In this document: one piece after another, positions 45,902-54,102 of the stretch
Layout: each line of letters begins with the position of its first letter
Position numbering within the stretch: the first letter of the stretch is position 1
Origin: an uncultured Brevibacillus sp.
GTDB taxonomy: Bacteria; Bacillota; Bacilli; Brevibacillales; Brevibacillaceae
DNA: 64,000 nucleotides
Direction of reading: 5' to 3'
Assembly: GCF_947502445.1 (NCBI RefSeq)
Contig: NZ_CANMZW010000002.1
Coordinates: forward strand, 1-64,000
The notes under the pieces: model-generated
What the model was told of the DNA's origin: nothing
Seen by the model: the letters and a program-made list of their open reading frames with translations, nothing else
Databases searched by the model: none
Position numbers and translations under genes: made by a program

Positions 45902-46393
45902 TTATTCTACAGAAATGGCGATGTACACATCCACTTGTGCATGATTAGGGTCAGCGCAGCGCACGCCATCATACCGTTCAAAATCAGCGATAAACGTGCG
46001 TTTGTTTCCTGGCTGCTTCGACCACTCCCAAATATGAGCCCACGCTTCTTGAACGACTTCTATTATTGGACCCACGCGTGTGGTAAATACGGCGTATGTT
46101 GCTGGCGGAATGGTCGTCACAGACAATTCAGGGGGGAGCTCTCCAGCTTTTTCCACTTCCGCTCCTATCAGAAGGGAATAAGAGCCCGTTTCATCACTTT
46201 CATAGTCCGAATAGATTCCATAAATGACTCCTGGCTCTGTTTGGCGAGGTGTACTAGACGGAAAGCCTTCAGCATAGTACCGCTGCCAGAGCGCCCCGAT
46301 CTTGGCATTTGGCCCACGTTCTGCCTCATTTGTCGTGATGATTTTTAATCCGGCGACCCGTTTTTCATCGAGTTTAACAATGGTATGGTTCAT
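45902..46393 (-). CDS. GyrI-like small-molecule-binding domain protein
   Basis: 163-residue stand-alone GyrI-like/SOUL-type effector-binding domain (bacterial transcription activator effector-binding fold, AraC-E_bind). Seen: VAGLKIITTNE, the internal GVIYGIYSDYESDETGSYSLLIGAEV strand pair, and PPATYAVFTTRVGPI. Such stand-alone proteins bind or hydrolyse hydrophobic drugs, or act as effector sensors in trans. It lies 65 nt downstream of the WYL/DeoR-type regulator on the same strand, so the two may form one transcript and a regulator/target pair. ATG with GAGGAG 12 nt upstream. Confidence 0.8.
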   Translation of the reverse strand: MNHTIVKLDEKRVAGLKIITTNEAERGPNAKIGALWQRYYAEGFPSSTPRQTEPGVIYGIYSDYESDETGSYSLLIGAEVEKAGELPPELSVTTIPPATYAVFTTRVGPIIEVVQEAWAHIWEWSKQPGNKRTFIADFERYDGVRCADPNHAQVDVYIAISVE

Positions 46394-46458
46394 GGGATAT
46401 CCACGCTCCTCGTATAAAGTTGCTTACACGAAACAGTATACCTACACTACCCTGACAA

Positions 46459-47409
46459 CTATCTGTCAACGTTTTGATCTTTTTCGTATAGGAGATACAT
46501 TTTTTTGATGGTTTCCCACACCCGCTCCCTGATGTAGGCAGGCTCGACTACAAACAGAGCATCACCATAGCTGAGTAGCATTCCGTGCAGCCATTCATCA
46601 TCAGCCATGACGGTCCGCACCAGCAGAGAGCCATCCTCTTGCGTCTCAATCGCCTCTGGACCAAACATATCTCGCACTCGCATATGAACGGCGGGAGCAA
46701 AGCGAAGCACGAGTAGTATACGCTGCCCAGTATCCCAATCCTCCTGCCACCTCAGCTGGTCAACATCGCTTTGGTGGGGTAAAAATTCCTCGGCGAGCAC
46801 CTCCCACCTCTCAATCCGCGAAAGCCGAAACAGCCGATACTCCGTGCGTAGTAAGCAAAAGGCGTATACATACCAGACATATCCTTTAATGATTAGCGTA
46901 ATAGGTTCAATCGTTCGTTCCTCGGATTGTCCACCTATTTTCGTGTAGGCGATACGCGTGCGCACTCTACGCTCGATAGCATCCCGGAGTGAGCTGACCT
47001 TTTGTGCGATAGCAGGTGTACTCCCCCAAGGATTAAAGTCATAGACGACTGGGTGCTTACTATCTGGAGCACCGGAGGGCGTAGTGGAGAGCAGCGCATT
47101 GATTTTTTCCAGGAGGTGCCCGATTTGCTTGTCCTCCGTGGTAGAGTGCACTCCCTTCAGCGCAGCAATGACCGCCACCAGCTCCTCCAGAGAAAGGTAC
47201 TGTCGATCAATCGTATAGCTTTCCATGATTTCATAGCCGCCGCTAGCCCCTGGATAAGCCACAATGGGAATACCTGCTGCGTTGATGGCATCCAAATCAC
47301 GATATATCGTGCGTAGAGATACTTCAAAATGGTCCGCCAGCTCACGTGCGCTAAGCCTTCGCTTGTTTAGTAGCATCATGATAATTGCTAGCAATCGTTC
47401 CAGCTTCAC
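46459..47409 (-). CDS. HTH-WYL transcriptional regulator (YafY-like)
   Basis: 316-residue regulator: N-terminal winged HTH_11 domain (ERLLAIIMMLLNKRRLSARELADHFEVSLRTIYRDLDAIN), a linker helix region and a WYL domain (about residues 145-230), where the motif shows as YVWYVYAFCLLRTEYRLFRLSRIE in place of WYL. A WCX extension follows. WYL domains bind ligands such as nucleotides. GTG start at 47409 has GGAGG 8 nt upstream; the open frame extends to 47448 without support. Likely controls the GyrI-like gene directly downstream, in the manner of YafY-GyrI pairs, which is inference. Confidence 0.88.
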   Translation of the reverse strand: MKLERLLAIIMMLLNKRRLSARELADHFEVSLRTIYRDLDAINAAGIPIVAYPGASGGYEIMESYTIDRQYLSLEELVAVIAALKGVHSTTEDKQIGHLLEKINALLSTTPSGAPDSKHPVVYDFNPWGSTPAIAQKVSSLRDAIERRVRTRIAYTKIGGQSEERTIEPITLIIKGYVWYVYAFCLLRTEYRLFRLSRIERWEVLAEEFLPHQSDVDQLRWQEDWDTGQRILLVLRFAPAVHMRVRDMFGPEAIETQEDGSLLVRTVMADDEWLHGMLLSYGDALFVVEPAYIRERVWETIKKMYLLYEKDQNVDR

Positions 47410-47452
47410 AGGTCTCGCCTCCCCACGAGTTGTTTCGAAACAATGCAAAGAA

Positions 47453-47489
47453 GGAGATCTACAGCGAATCGATTCTGCTGTAAATCCCC
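47453..47489 (-). terminator. Candidate terminator after the small basic protein gene
   Basis: GGAGATCTACAGC and GCTGTAAATCCCC pair at 11 of 13 positions; on the minus strand a TTCTTT tail follows. It lies 26 nt past the small gene and just upstream of the WYL regulator gene. Confidence 0.45.
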
Positions 47490-47515
47490 TTCGTAATTCT
47501 TCCCATCAAAAATTG

Positions 47516-47725
47516 TTATACACCAGTACGTCTGCGTTGATTGTTTGGTTTTTTGGTATGCTGGCTCTTCATCGTTTGATTTTTTGCTTTTTGATTAGCA
47601 GGATTATTGGCTTGCGCTTGTGCTTGCTTCTTTTCTGCCAATTTGCGTTTCATTGCCTCTTGCAGGCTAATTTTTCCAGGCTTTTGTTCTACGGTTTCTT
47701 TTTCGTTTTGATTTGGCTCCGTCAT
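47516..47725 (-). CDS. Small basic Gln/Lys-rich protein
   Basis: 69-residue highly charged protein: an N-terminal helix-forming segment KISLQEAMKRKLAEKKQAQAQ and an Asn/Gln/Lys-rich basic tail ending RRRTG. It has no hydrophobic core and is probably largely disordered. ATG 47725 is 9 nt after GAGGGG. It lies 83 nt past eutC on the same strand. Similar short proteins occur in Bacillales genomes without assigned role; a nucleic-acid-binding or spore-related protein is possible, but nothing in the sequence proves it. Confidence 0.6.
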   Translation of the reverse strand: MTEPNQNEKETVEQKPGKISLQEAMKRKLAEKKQAQAQANNPANQKAKNQTMKSQHTKKPNNQRRRTGV

Positions 47726-47808
47726 GCATAGCAACCCCTCATAAATAATGGTCTTCTCCCATGTATTCTAGAGCAAGATCAGAGGAACTACTAGCAGGCA
47801 TCAACCCG

Positions 47809-48636
47809 TTATTTTGCACGAAGCTGCATGTATTTGACCCCGCTCGCCTGATATTTCAGAATATCCTCTAAAAGCTCCGCCAGATAAGCTCCTGCCTCGA
47901 TCGGCAGGGTCCCTCCGCGATGAATATTGGAAATGACTGTACGATCTGATTCTACCGTATTCGCATCCGGTTTGTAAATCATGTAAGCACTGAGACTTTC
48001 GGCGGTAGCAAGGCCCGGTCTTTCCCCAATCAAAGAAATGATGACCTTACAATTAACGATCGAGGCTACCTGATCCTGGACCCATACACGTCCACGATGG
48101 ATAAACACTGGTTTCCCCACACTGATATTGCGCATAGCTAGGCCCTGCAGCAGTGCAGGTAACAGGTCAGGAATGGTCGCTTCGCAGGCAGACGTACTGA
48201 GTCCGTCCGAAATAATGATTTGCACGTCCTTGCCTTTATCCGCGTTTTGTTCGAGCCAACGCACTGACTCATCAGAAAGCACGCGTCCGGAATCCAGATT
48301 CATCAAGTAGTCGGACATGTCAGTGGCTTTTGTGTGCAGAGCTGGTAGCTGCAATGTTTCAAGCAGTGTTGGGCTAATTGTTTTCATGACGGCATCATGA
48401 GCGGCAGCCTGGTCAATCCGAAATTGTAAGTAACTGCCTGTCTTCATACGAGTGCCGGCGCGTCCGATTCCGATCCTGGCAGGTGTACGATTCATCGCAC
48501 GCTCCAAAGCCTCCGGATTGTTCGGCTTCTCTACTCCCCGTTGTTTCTGCTCAGGAAATTGAATCACGTCTTGATCTTTCCGGGTAAGCTCCTCCAGTAC
48601 GCGTTGGACTAAGTCATCCAAATTAATCTGCTTCAT
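47809..48636 (-). CDS. eutC: Ethanolamine ammonia-lyase small subunit
   Basis: Small subunit of the adenosylcobalamin-dependent enzyme converting ethanolamine to acetaldehyde and ammonia. Signatures: RIGIGRAGTRMKTGSYLQFRIDQAAAHDAV, IIISDGLSTSACE, and SLIGERPGLATAESLSAYM. 275 residues, normal length. Preferred start ATG 48636 (G-rich site GGGGGC 7 nt upstream); an ATG at 48651 is in frame but has no ribosome site. It follows eutB by 20 nt and is clearly co-transcribed. No shell-protein, eutA, eutH or aldehyde dehydrogenase genes occur in this window. Confidence 0.94.
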   Translation of the reverse strand: MKQINLDDLVQRVLEELTRKDQDVIQFPEQKQRGVEKPNNPEALERAMNRTPARIGIGRAGTRMKTGSYLQFRIDQAAAHDAVMKTISPTLLETLQLPALHTKATDMSDYLMNLDSGRVLSDESVRWLEQNADKGKDVQIIISDGLSTSACEATIPDLLPALLQGLAMRNISVGKPVFIHRGRVWVQDQVASIVNCKVIISLIGERPGLATAESLSAYMIYKPDANTVESDRTVISNIHRGGTLPIEAGAYLAELLEDILKYQASGVKYMQLRAK

Positions 48637-48656
48637 TGTGCTTGCCCCCATTTTCG

Positions 48657-50018
48657 CTAGTCAAATATCGTTAAATCTCCAGCCCGCTCTGTCAAGCGAC
48701 CATTTTCCATAATTCCCATTTTTTCCAGCCATTTCTCAAATTCACGCAGTGGTCGCATACCGAGCAGCTCACGATAGCTAGCGTCGTCATGAAAGCTCGT
48801 ATCCTGATAGCTTAGCATGACATCGTCTCCCCCGGGCACTCCCATGTAAAAATTGGCGCCTGCGAGCGTGGTCAACATACCGGCAATCTCCTGATCGTTT
48901 TGGTCGGCATGCATGTGATTGGTGTAGGTAGGTGCAATTCCCATTGGCAGTCCATGCAATTTGCCCATAAACAAGTCTTCCAAATCTGCACGGATCATCT
49001 GTCTACCATCGTACAGTGTCTCAGGGCCGATGAAGCCAGAGACGTTATTGACCATAAACGGCTTCCAGTGACGGCAAAAACCGTACGTACGCGCCTCCAA
49101 TGTTTGCATATCGACACCTTCATGGGATTCCAGGGATACCTCTGAGCCCTGGCCGGTTTCAAAATACATGACGTTTGGTCCTGTAGCTGTCCCTTTGCGC
49201 AGCATCAGCTCCATTGCTTCGTCCAAAATCTCCTTGCTGACCCCGAAGGCATCATTCGCACGTTGAGAGCCTGCCAGACTTTGGAACATCAAGGAAATGG
49301 GTGCTCCACCTCGCAGTGCCTGCATTTGTGTTGTGATGTGTGCCAGTACACAGTTTTGCGTCGGGATTTGCCAGTGCTGCATGAAATCATGCGTCATCTT
49401 CAGCAGCTTGGTTACGCTTTCAACTGAATCATTATTCGGGTTAATCCCGATAACAGCATCTCCTGAGCCATAAGAGAGTCCTTCTTTTATCGAAGCCAGG
49501 ATGCCTTCCGGATCATCGATCGGATGGTTAGGCTGACAACGGAAAGCAAGTCGCCCCGGCTCCCCGATCAGTGTGTTGCAATAAGCCTGGTGCCGCATTT
49601 TTTGCGAAGCCATGACGAGGTCAATACTCGACATCAGTTTGGCGGTTGCGGCAATCATTTCACTTGTGAGTCCTCTGCCGATCCGAGTCAGCTCAGGCAT
49701 ACCAGTCGAAAAGGAAAGGATGTAATCGCGAAGCTCGCCGACTGTCCAATTTTTAATTTCCTCGTAAACCGAAAGATTCATATCGTCGTAAATAATGCGG
49801 GTCACTTCGTCCTTTTCATAAGGAATTACCGGGTTTTCATAAATATCTGAGAGGCGCATTTCACTCAAAACAACCTTTGCTGCCATGCGCTCCAGTGCGG
49901 AGTCTGCTGCCAGCCTGCTCATGCGATCTCCAGACTTCTCTTCACTCGCTTTTGCCAACACCTCACGTACGGACCCAAACTGATATGTTTGCTTACGAAT
50001 CACACATGCCAACTTCAT
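48657..50018 (-). CDS. eutB: Ethanolamine ammonia-lyase large subunit
   Basis: Catalytic B12-binding subunit, about 453 residues. Recognised by FGSVREVLAKASEEKSGD, the active-site segment GLSYGSGDAVIGINPNNDS, SGFIGPETLYDG and the ANFYMGVPGGDDVMLSYQDTSFHDDA stretch. I choose ATG 50018; an upstream TTG extends the frame 11 codons without a ribosome site. About 200 nt upstream is a terminator hairpin following an orphan receiver protein gene, so eut expression may depend on read-through or a promoter in that gap. The enzyme needs adenosylcobalamin; no cobalamin riboswitch was seen. Confidence 0.95.
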   Translation of the reverse strand: MKLACVIRKQTYQFGSVREVLAKASEEKSGDRMSRLAADSALERMAAKVVLSEMRLSDIYENPVIPYEKDEVTRIIYDDMNLSVYEEIKNWTVGELRDYILSFSTGMPELTRIGRGLTSEMIAATAKLMSSIDLVMASQKMRHQAYCNTLIGEPGRLAFRCQPNHPIDDPEGILASIKEGLSYGSGDAVIGINPNNDSVESVTKLLKMTHDFMQHWQIPTQNCVLAHITTQMQALRGGAPISLMFQSLAGSQRANDAFGVSKEILDEAMELMLRKGTATGPNVMYFETGQGSEVSLESHEGVDMQTLEARTYGFCRHWKPFMVNNVSGFIGPETLYDGRQMIRADLEDLFMGKLHGLPMGIAPTYTNHMHADQNDQEIAGMLTTLAGANFYMGVPGGDDVMLSYQDTSFHDDASYRELLGMRPLREFEKWLEKMGIMENGRLTERAGDLTIFD

Positions 50019-50161
50019 ACTCAGATTCACTCTCTTTCGCGTTTGAGTCAATTAAAAACAAAACAGTCACGAGCGTTTTCCCCTCTCGTCGGGGGATACA
50101 AGTGTTTGACCGCAAGGGGTCACATCCACTTTTATAAACAACGTGGAGACGTTTTTCACAG

Positions 50162-50213
50162 AAAAAAGCGCTTTGAAAAATAGACGGAACAACCGCCCTT
50201 CCTCAAGCGCCTT
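50162..50213 (-). terminator. Terminator-like hairpin in the eutB leader
   Basis: Minus-strand AAGGCGCTTGA pairs with TCAAAGCGCTT (one bulge), enclosing about 26 nt, followed by a T6 run. It stands 13-64 nt past the receiver-protein stop and about 145 nt before eutB. Smaller potential stems follow at about 50105-50125 and 50070-50100, so the leader is structured. Confidence 0.6.
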
Positions 50214-50225
50214 TGCTTCACGTTT

Positions 50226-50615
50226 TCACTTTTCATATGCAATGCTTTTTTTGGCAAATGCCAAAGCTACAGCCGGTAAAAGGTCTTCCTCCATCACGGG
50301 CTTTGCTAAATAGGCACAAATTCCATTTGCCGTGTCGCGCCCCACCATATCCTTTTGGCTATAGGCGGTTAAAAGGAGTACGTCTACATCCGACTCCCTC
50401 CGAATAATTCCAGTCGCTGTCAATCCATCCATGACCGGCATTTTTACGTCCATGATGATAAGATGAGGCTTCCATTTTTGCGTCAATCGAACGGCTTCTT
50501 CCCCGTTTTTTCCTTCAGCCACTACGTCGTAACCCTCCGCTTGCAGCATTTCTATCAGGTCCATTCGGGTAATAGGATCATCGTCTACAATAATGATTCG
50601 ATAATGATGACGCAA
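50226..50615 (-). CDS. Receiver-only response regulator next to eutBC
   Basis: 129-residue CheY-like receiver. All phosphorylation residues are present: acidic pair VDDDP, phospho-Asp in IIMDVKMP, switch Thr in LLTAYS and Lys in AYLAKPV. The sequence is closest in character to the receiver half of EutV (PITRMDLIEML, DVKMPVMDG, YLAKPVMEEDLLPAV). The RNA-binding ANTAR domain of EutV is missing: the frame stops about 15 residues after the receiver. TTG start 7 nt after GGAGG. No sensor kinase (EutW) is adjacent. It may be a truncated EutV, a phosphate sink or a signal carrier for the nearby sigma-54 activator. Confidence 0.8.
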   Translation of the reverse strand: MRHHYRIIIVDDDPITRMDLIEMLQAEGYDVVAEGKNGEEAVRLTQKWKPHLIIMDVKMPVMDGLTATGIIRRESDVDVLLLTAYSQKDMVGRDTANGICAYLAKPVMEEDLLPAVALAFAKKSIAYEK

Positions 50616-50719
50616 AATTCCACCTCCTCATCGTCAGAGAATGGACGTGCCAACACTTTTGTCCCGCAACAAAAATCGACGCCATTGTCGATCTTTCTTA
50701 TTTCTTTCAGAATAATAAC

Positions 50720-50725
50720 ATTATA
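50720..50725 (-). promoter_or_regulatory. Candidate -10 element upstream of the receiver gene
   Basis: Perfect TATAAT on the minus strand, 105 nt before the receiver start, with a TGGAAA (4/6) -35 candidate about 18 nt upstream. Confidence 0.4.
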
Positions 50726-50805
50726 TCCGTAATTTTTTACTATTTCCACCCTTAATCCAGTTCTGTTTGAGAGAGTTCGATCTATGTGAGCGCCTATCAA
50801 TCAGG

Positions 50806-52137
50806 CTATAGTTGGTATTTTTTCAATTTTTCGTAAAATCCGGATCTGCTTATACCCAGCATCCGAGCAGCCTTGGATTTGTTTCCGTTCATTTGGCGCA
50901 GAGCGCGTTCCAGCTCTGTTTTTTCTGCAGCCTGAACGAGCGTTATTCGATCCTGTCCATCCGCTTTCTTGAGCAGCTCATCAGGCAAGTCTGTAATTGA
51001 AATGAGTCCCGTTTCAGCCATAATCATACCGCACTCGATGACGTTGCGAAGCTGACGAATGTTCCCAGGCCACTCGTATTGTTCAAACAGCTTTTCGACA
51101 GTATTCTCTACTCCTGTAATGGTTGTATCCAGAATGGGATTTAGCTGCTTGATGAAAGCGTCTGTCAATACCAGGATATCGCTTTTGCGTGCTCGCAGTG
51201 GTGGGATGGAACATGTGATCACATGCAGACGGTAAAATAACTCTTCTCGAAACTTCTTCTGTTGAATCAGCTCTTCCAAAGGAGCATTCGTTGCAGAGAT
51301 GATGCGTACGTCGGTTTGAATCGATTTGATGCCCCCGATCCGAAAAAACTCCTTGCCCTCGATTACACGTAGCAGCTTTGCCTGCAAATGCAAAGCCATA
51401 TCCCCTATCTCATCCAAAAATAAGGTTCCGCCATGTGCCAGCTCCACTTTCCCTATTCGTCCTGCCCGATCTGCACCCGTAAAGGCGCCATTCTCATAGC
51501 CAAAGAATTCGGCCTCAAGGAGATGCTCGGGGACAGACGCGCAGTTGATCGTAACAAAAGGACCCGAGGCTCTCGAACTCGCGTGATGGATAGCATGTGC
51601 AAACAATTCCTTGCCCGTTCCGCTTTCCCCGCGAATCATGACGGCGGTATTTCGGCGTGCAGCCTTTTGAGCCGAGCTGATCAGATCGAGCATGGCTTTT
51701 TCTACCGTCAAAATATGCTCCCAATGATACGAGGCTTGCGGAAAATGTTTTTGCAACGCTTTGTCTGCTTGGCGATTTGCCTGATCGACCCTATCGACGA
51801 GCATGCGTGTTCCACCCTGGCTCAGTCCTTTTCCAGGCTCAACTTTATCGACTGTTGTCCCGCAGTTCTGTTCCCGTGAGATTGTTATGCTCTCCGTACT
51901 CATATAGCTTTCAATAGCAGTCGTGGAAGGCGCTTTTTCCAGTATCATCCGATACAGCTCGCGATGCGAAAAAACACCTACCAATCGGCCCTGGGCATCT
52001 CCCACAGGAAGCATATCCATCTGCGTCTCCAGCATCACGCGAGCGGCGTCTTCTAGTGTGTCGGTTGGGCGTAGGTAGGTGGTAATCGGTTGCATCATCT
52101 TTTGCATGGTCATACGTCCCCGTCCCTTTCGATACAA
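50806..52137 (-). CDS. Sigma-54-dependent activator with CBS domain pair
   Basis: Enhancer-binding protein of about 443 residues. Order: tandem CBS motifs (about residues 10-120; MMQPITTYLRPTDTLEDAAR and IESYMSTESITIS), linker, AAA+ domain and a Fis-type HTH. AAA+ motifs: Walker A GESGTGKE, the sigma-54 contact loop GAFTGA (intact), Walker B GGTLFLDEIGDM and arginine-finger region FREELFYRLHV. HTH: NGNKSKAARMLGISRSGFYEKLKKY. The CBS pair probably senses an adenosyl ligand such as AMP or S-adenosylmethionine; for a eut regulator adenosylcobalamin status would be attractive, but this is speculation. Start TTG 52137 (AAGGAG, 6 nt) or ATG 52113. A target -24/-12 promoter was not found near eutB. 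Confidence 0.88.
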   Translation of the reverse strand: MYRKGRGRMTMQKMMQPITTYLRPTDTLEDAARVMLETQMDMLPVGDAQGRLVGVFSHRELYRMILEKAPSTTAIESYMSTESITISREQNCGTTVDKVEPGKGLSQGGTRMLVDRVDQANRQADKALQKHFPQASYHWEHILTVEKAMLDLISSAQKAARRNTAVMIRGESGTGKELFAHAIHHASSRASGPFVTINCASVPEHLLEAEFFGYENGAFTGADRAGRIGKVELAHGGTLFLDEIGDMALHLQAKLLRVIEGKEFFRIGGIKSIQTDVRIISATNAPLEELIQQKKFREELFYRLHVITCSIPPLRARKSDILVLTDAFIKQLNPILDTTITGVENTVEKLFEQYEWPGNIRQLRNVIECGMIMAETGLISITDLPDELLKKADGQDRITLVQAAEKTELERALRQMNGNKSKAARMLGISRSGFYEKLKKYQL

Positions 52138-52225
52138 TGAAGTCTCCTTCTTAAATACCATACGACACGGCGGGATGTATCCCTTCTTGAGCTTACCCCA
52201 TTTGATATTCAGTAACAAAACGATA

Positions 52226-52663
52226 TCAGCTTGATTCTCCTATTTTCACACGAAGGTCGCTAACTAGCTGTGACATGGTCACGCCTCCTAATATATCCTC
52301 CATCGCATGCTGGGCACGGGTCAAAATCAGCTCCAGCACAAACTGAATGTTGGCTCCGACCGGACAATCCAGATTTGGTTGGTCATGAACGTGAAAAAGC
52401 TGCCCTTCTTCTACCACCTCAACAGCACGATACACGTCGAGCAATGTAATCTGCTCCATATCCTTGGCAAGGGTAGCGCCACCAGCGCCGGCACGAACAT
52501 GTACAAGCCCTGCTTTTTTTAACTGACCGAGCACTCTGCGGATAATGACAGGATTGGTATTTACACTTCCCGCAATCCATTCGGATGTGTTGTGAGCATG
52601 CGGGTCTACTGAAAGTAGCGATAATATATGGACAGCTACAGAGAAGCGACTACTAATTCTCAT
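52226..52663 (-). CDS. Rrf2 family transcriptional regulator
   Basis: 145-residue winged-helix regulator of the Rrf2 family: SSRFSVAVHILSLLS, the recognition region SEWIAGSVNTNPVIIRRVLGQLKKAGLVHVRAGAGGATL and a C-terminal dimerisation helix. It has only one cysteine (NLDCPVG), so it cannot carry the three-Cys Fe-S cluster of IscR/NsrR. It resembles the YwnA-type non-Fe-S subgroup, perhaps with a reactive thiol. ATG 52663 after AAAGGGTGA. A palindromic operator candidate lies 18 nt upstream in the divergent promoter region shared with the BAAT-like hydrolase gene. Confidence 0.87.
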   Translation of the reverse strand: MRISSRFSVAVHILSLLSVDPHAHNTSEWIAGSVNTNPVIIRRVLGQLKKAGLVHVRAGAGGATLAKDMEQITLLDVYRAVEVVEEGQLFHVHDQPNLDCPVGANIQFVLELILTRAQHAMEDILGGVTMSQLVSDLRVKIGESS

Positions 52664-52680
52664 GAGGGTCACCCTTTCGT

Positions 52681-52699
52681 TGTAATGATTATAGTTACA
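52681..52699. promoter_or_regulatory. Candidate Rrf2 operator
   Basis: TGTAA-N9-TTACA inverted repeat (TGTAATGATTATAGTTACA), imperfect in the centre, placed between the divergent Rrf2 and BAAT-like genes. Spacing and location fit autoregulation and control of the divergent gene. Confidence 0.55.
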
Positions 52700-52815
52700 C
52701 CACGTGAAGGAAGTCAAGTTAACCATTCCGTCACATCTTTTTCGTTCGTACTTTCGTCAGTAAACTATAATTGCCTTGTCCTTATTCCATTTATTTGAAA
52801 AGGAGTGTCGTCTGC

Positions 52816-54102
52816 ATGATGCATCCACAAATAGATGTCACACCGGCAACCGCCTTGTTAGACATACCTGTTCATATTACACTAATCGGTTTTGCTCCTC
52901 ATCAATTAATTACACTACACGCCACATTACATAATGGTCTTCCGGGTGGAGAGCTGACAGCTTCATCGCATGCCATCTTTCAAGCTGATGAAGACGGAAA
53001 TGTAGATCTGATCTCACAAGCCCCTCTATTCGGGACATATGAAGGCATTGATCCCATGGGGCTGTTTTGGTCTATGCACGTAAAAGCCCAGCGCTTTTTC
53101 AGTCCATACAGTCTTGATGATTTTGAATTTTCACCGCGCTCTACCGAAATCGTATTAACAGCAGAGATTAATGAAAAAGCTGTTGCTACGGCAACCGTTA
53201 AACGCTTCTTTGTCTCTCGCGATGTGTCCATCGTAAAGGTGCGGGAGAACGGATTGATTGGTCAATATTTCTACAAGCAGCAAGCACAAGCCCGTCCAGC
53301 GATTCTTGTATTGGGTGGAAGTGAAGGCGGAATCGGTTCCTGCTCACAATTCGCTGCCCTTTTCGCTTCCAACGGTTATCCGGCTCTCGCCCTTGCCTAC
53401 TTCCAATGTGATGACTTACCTGACGACATCCGCCAAATCCCACTCGAGTATGTACAAGAAGCGATCCAATGGCTCAAACGCCAGCCTGCTGTTGACGCGG
53501 ACAAAATCGCCGTCTTCGGTCGTTCCAAAGGCGCAGAATTGGCACTCGTCATAGGCTCCGTCGATCCTGAAATAAAGGCGGTCATCGCTTCCAGCCCTAG
53601 TTCTGCCGTGAGTATTGGATGCGATCGTGAATCTGCTGACTCCGAAACGTTTTCCCCTCAGTCCTCCTGGTCTTTCCGTGGTGAACCGCTTCCTTTTGTT
53701 CCCTGGACCCAGGAACAGTCGGAGGAATCACAGGAGCTGCTGGATGCGGGCGAACGAATCGATCACATCCATGCTGCTGCCTGGAAATCGTGCGAATGGC
53801 TAGAGGACGCGGCTATTCCCGTCGAAAGGATCAATGGTCCGATCCTCCTACTCTCATCCGATGACGATCACTGGTGGCCTGCAGCCGAGCACTGCGAACA
53901 GATGGTTGCCCGCTTGCAGGCGAATCAATTTCCTCATCGCGTCGTTCATCTCAGCTATACGGACACTGGCCATGCCATTCGTTTTCCTTATATCCCGACT
54001 ACACGGACACGCTTAAACGGAGGTACTGCGAAAAACAACGCCTACGCTTCCGAGCATTCCTGGCGTGAGGTGCTCAGCTTTCTCGAAACAACTTTTCCAT
54101 AA
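52816..54102 (+). CDS. Acyl-CoA thioesterase/BAAT-like alpha/beta hydrolase
   Basis: 428-residue protein of the bile-acid-CoA:amino acid N-acyltransferase/acyl-CoA thioesterase family. N-terminal Bile_Hydr_Trans domain (about residues 5-135; TPATALLDIPVHITLIGFAP, DPMGLFWSM) and C-terminal BAAT alpha/beta hydrolase. The nucleophile elbow is GRSKGAEL near residue 235, so Ser not Cys, arguing for thioesterase or transferase use of serine. The acid/His residues fit LLSSDDDHWWPA and DTGHAIRFP. ATG 52816 is 10 nt after GGAG; another ATG follows at once. TATAAT at 52766-52771 is a possible -10. Divergent from the Rrf2 regulator, which may control it. Confidence 0.82.
   Translation: MMHPQIDVTPATALLDIPVHITLIGFAPHQLITLHATLHNGLPGGELTASSHAIFQADEDGNVDLISQAPLFGTYEGIDPMGLFWSMHVKAQRFFSPYSLDDFEFSPRSTEIVLTAEINEKAVATATVKRFFVSRDVSIVKVRENGLIGQYFYKQQAQARPAILVLGGSEGGIGSCSQFAALFASNGYPALALAYFQCDDLPDDIRQIPLEYVQEAIQWLKRQPAVDADKIAVFGRSKGAELALVIGSVDPEIKAVIASSPSSAVSIGCDRESADSETFSPQSSWSFRGEPLPFVPWTQEQSEESQELLDAGERIDHIHAAAWKSCEWLEDAAIPVERINGPILLLSSDDDHWWPAAEHCEQMVARLQANQFPHRVVHLSYTDTGHAIRFPYIPTTRTRLNGGTAKNNAYASEHSWREVLSFLETTFP

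Noticed and set aside
50635-50650. TGGCAC on the minus strand upstream of the receiver gene, as a sigma-54 -24 element
   Set aside because: The -12 position reads TTCT instead of the essential GC, and the implied transcription start would fall in the ribosome site.
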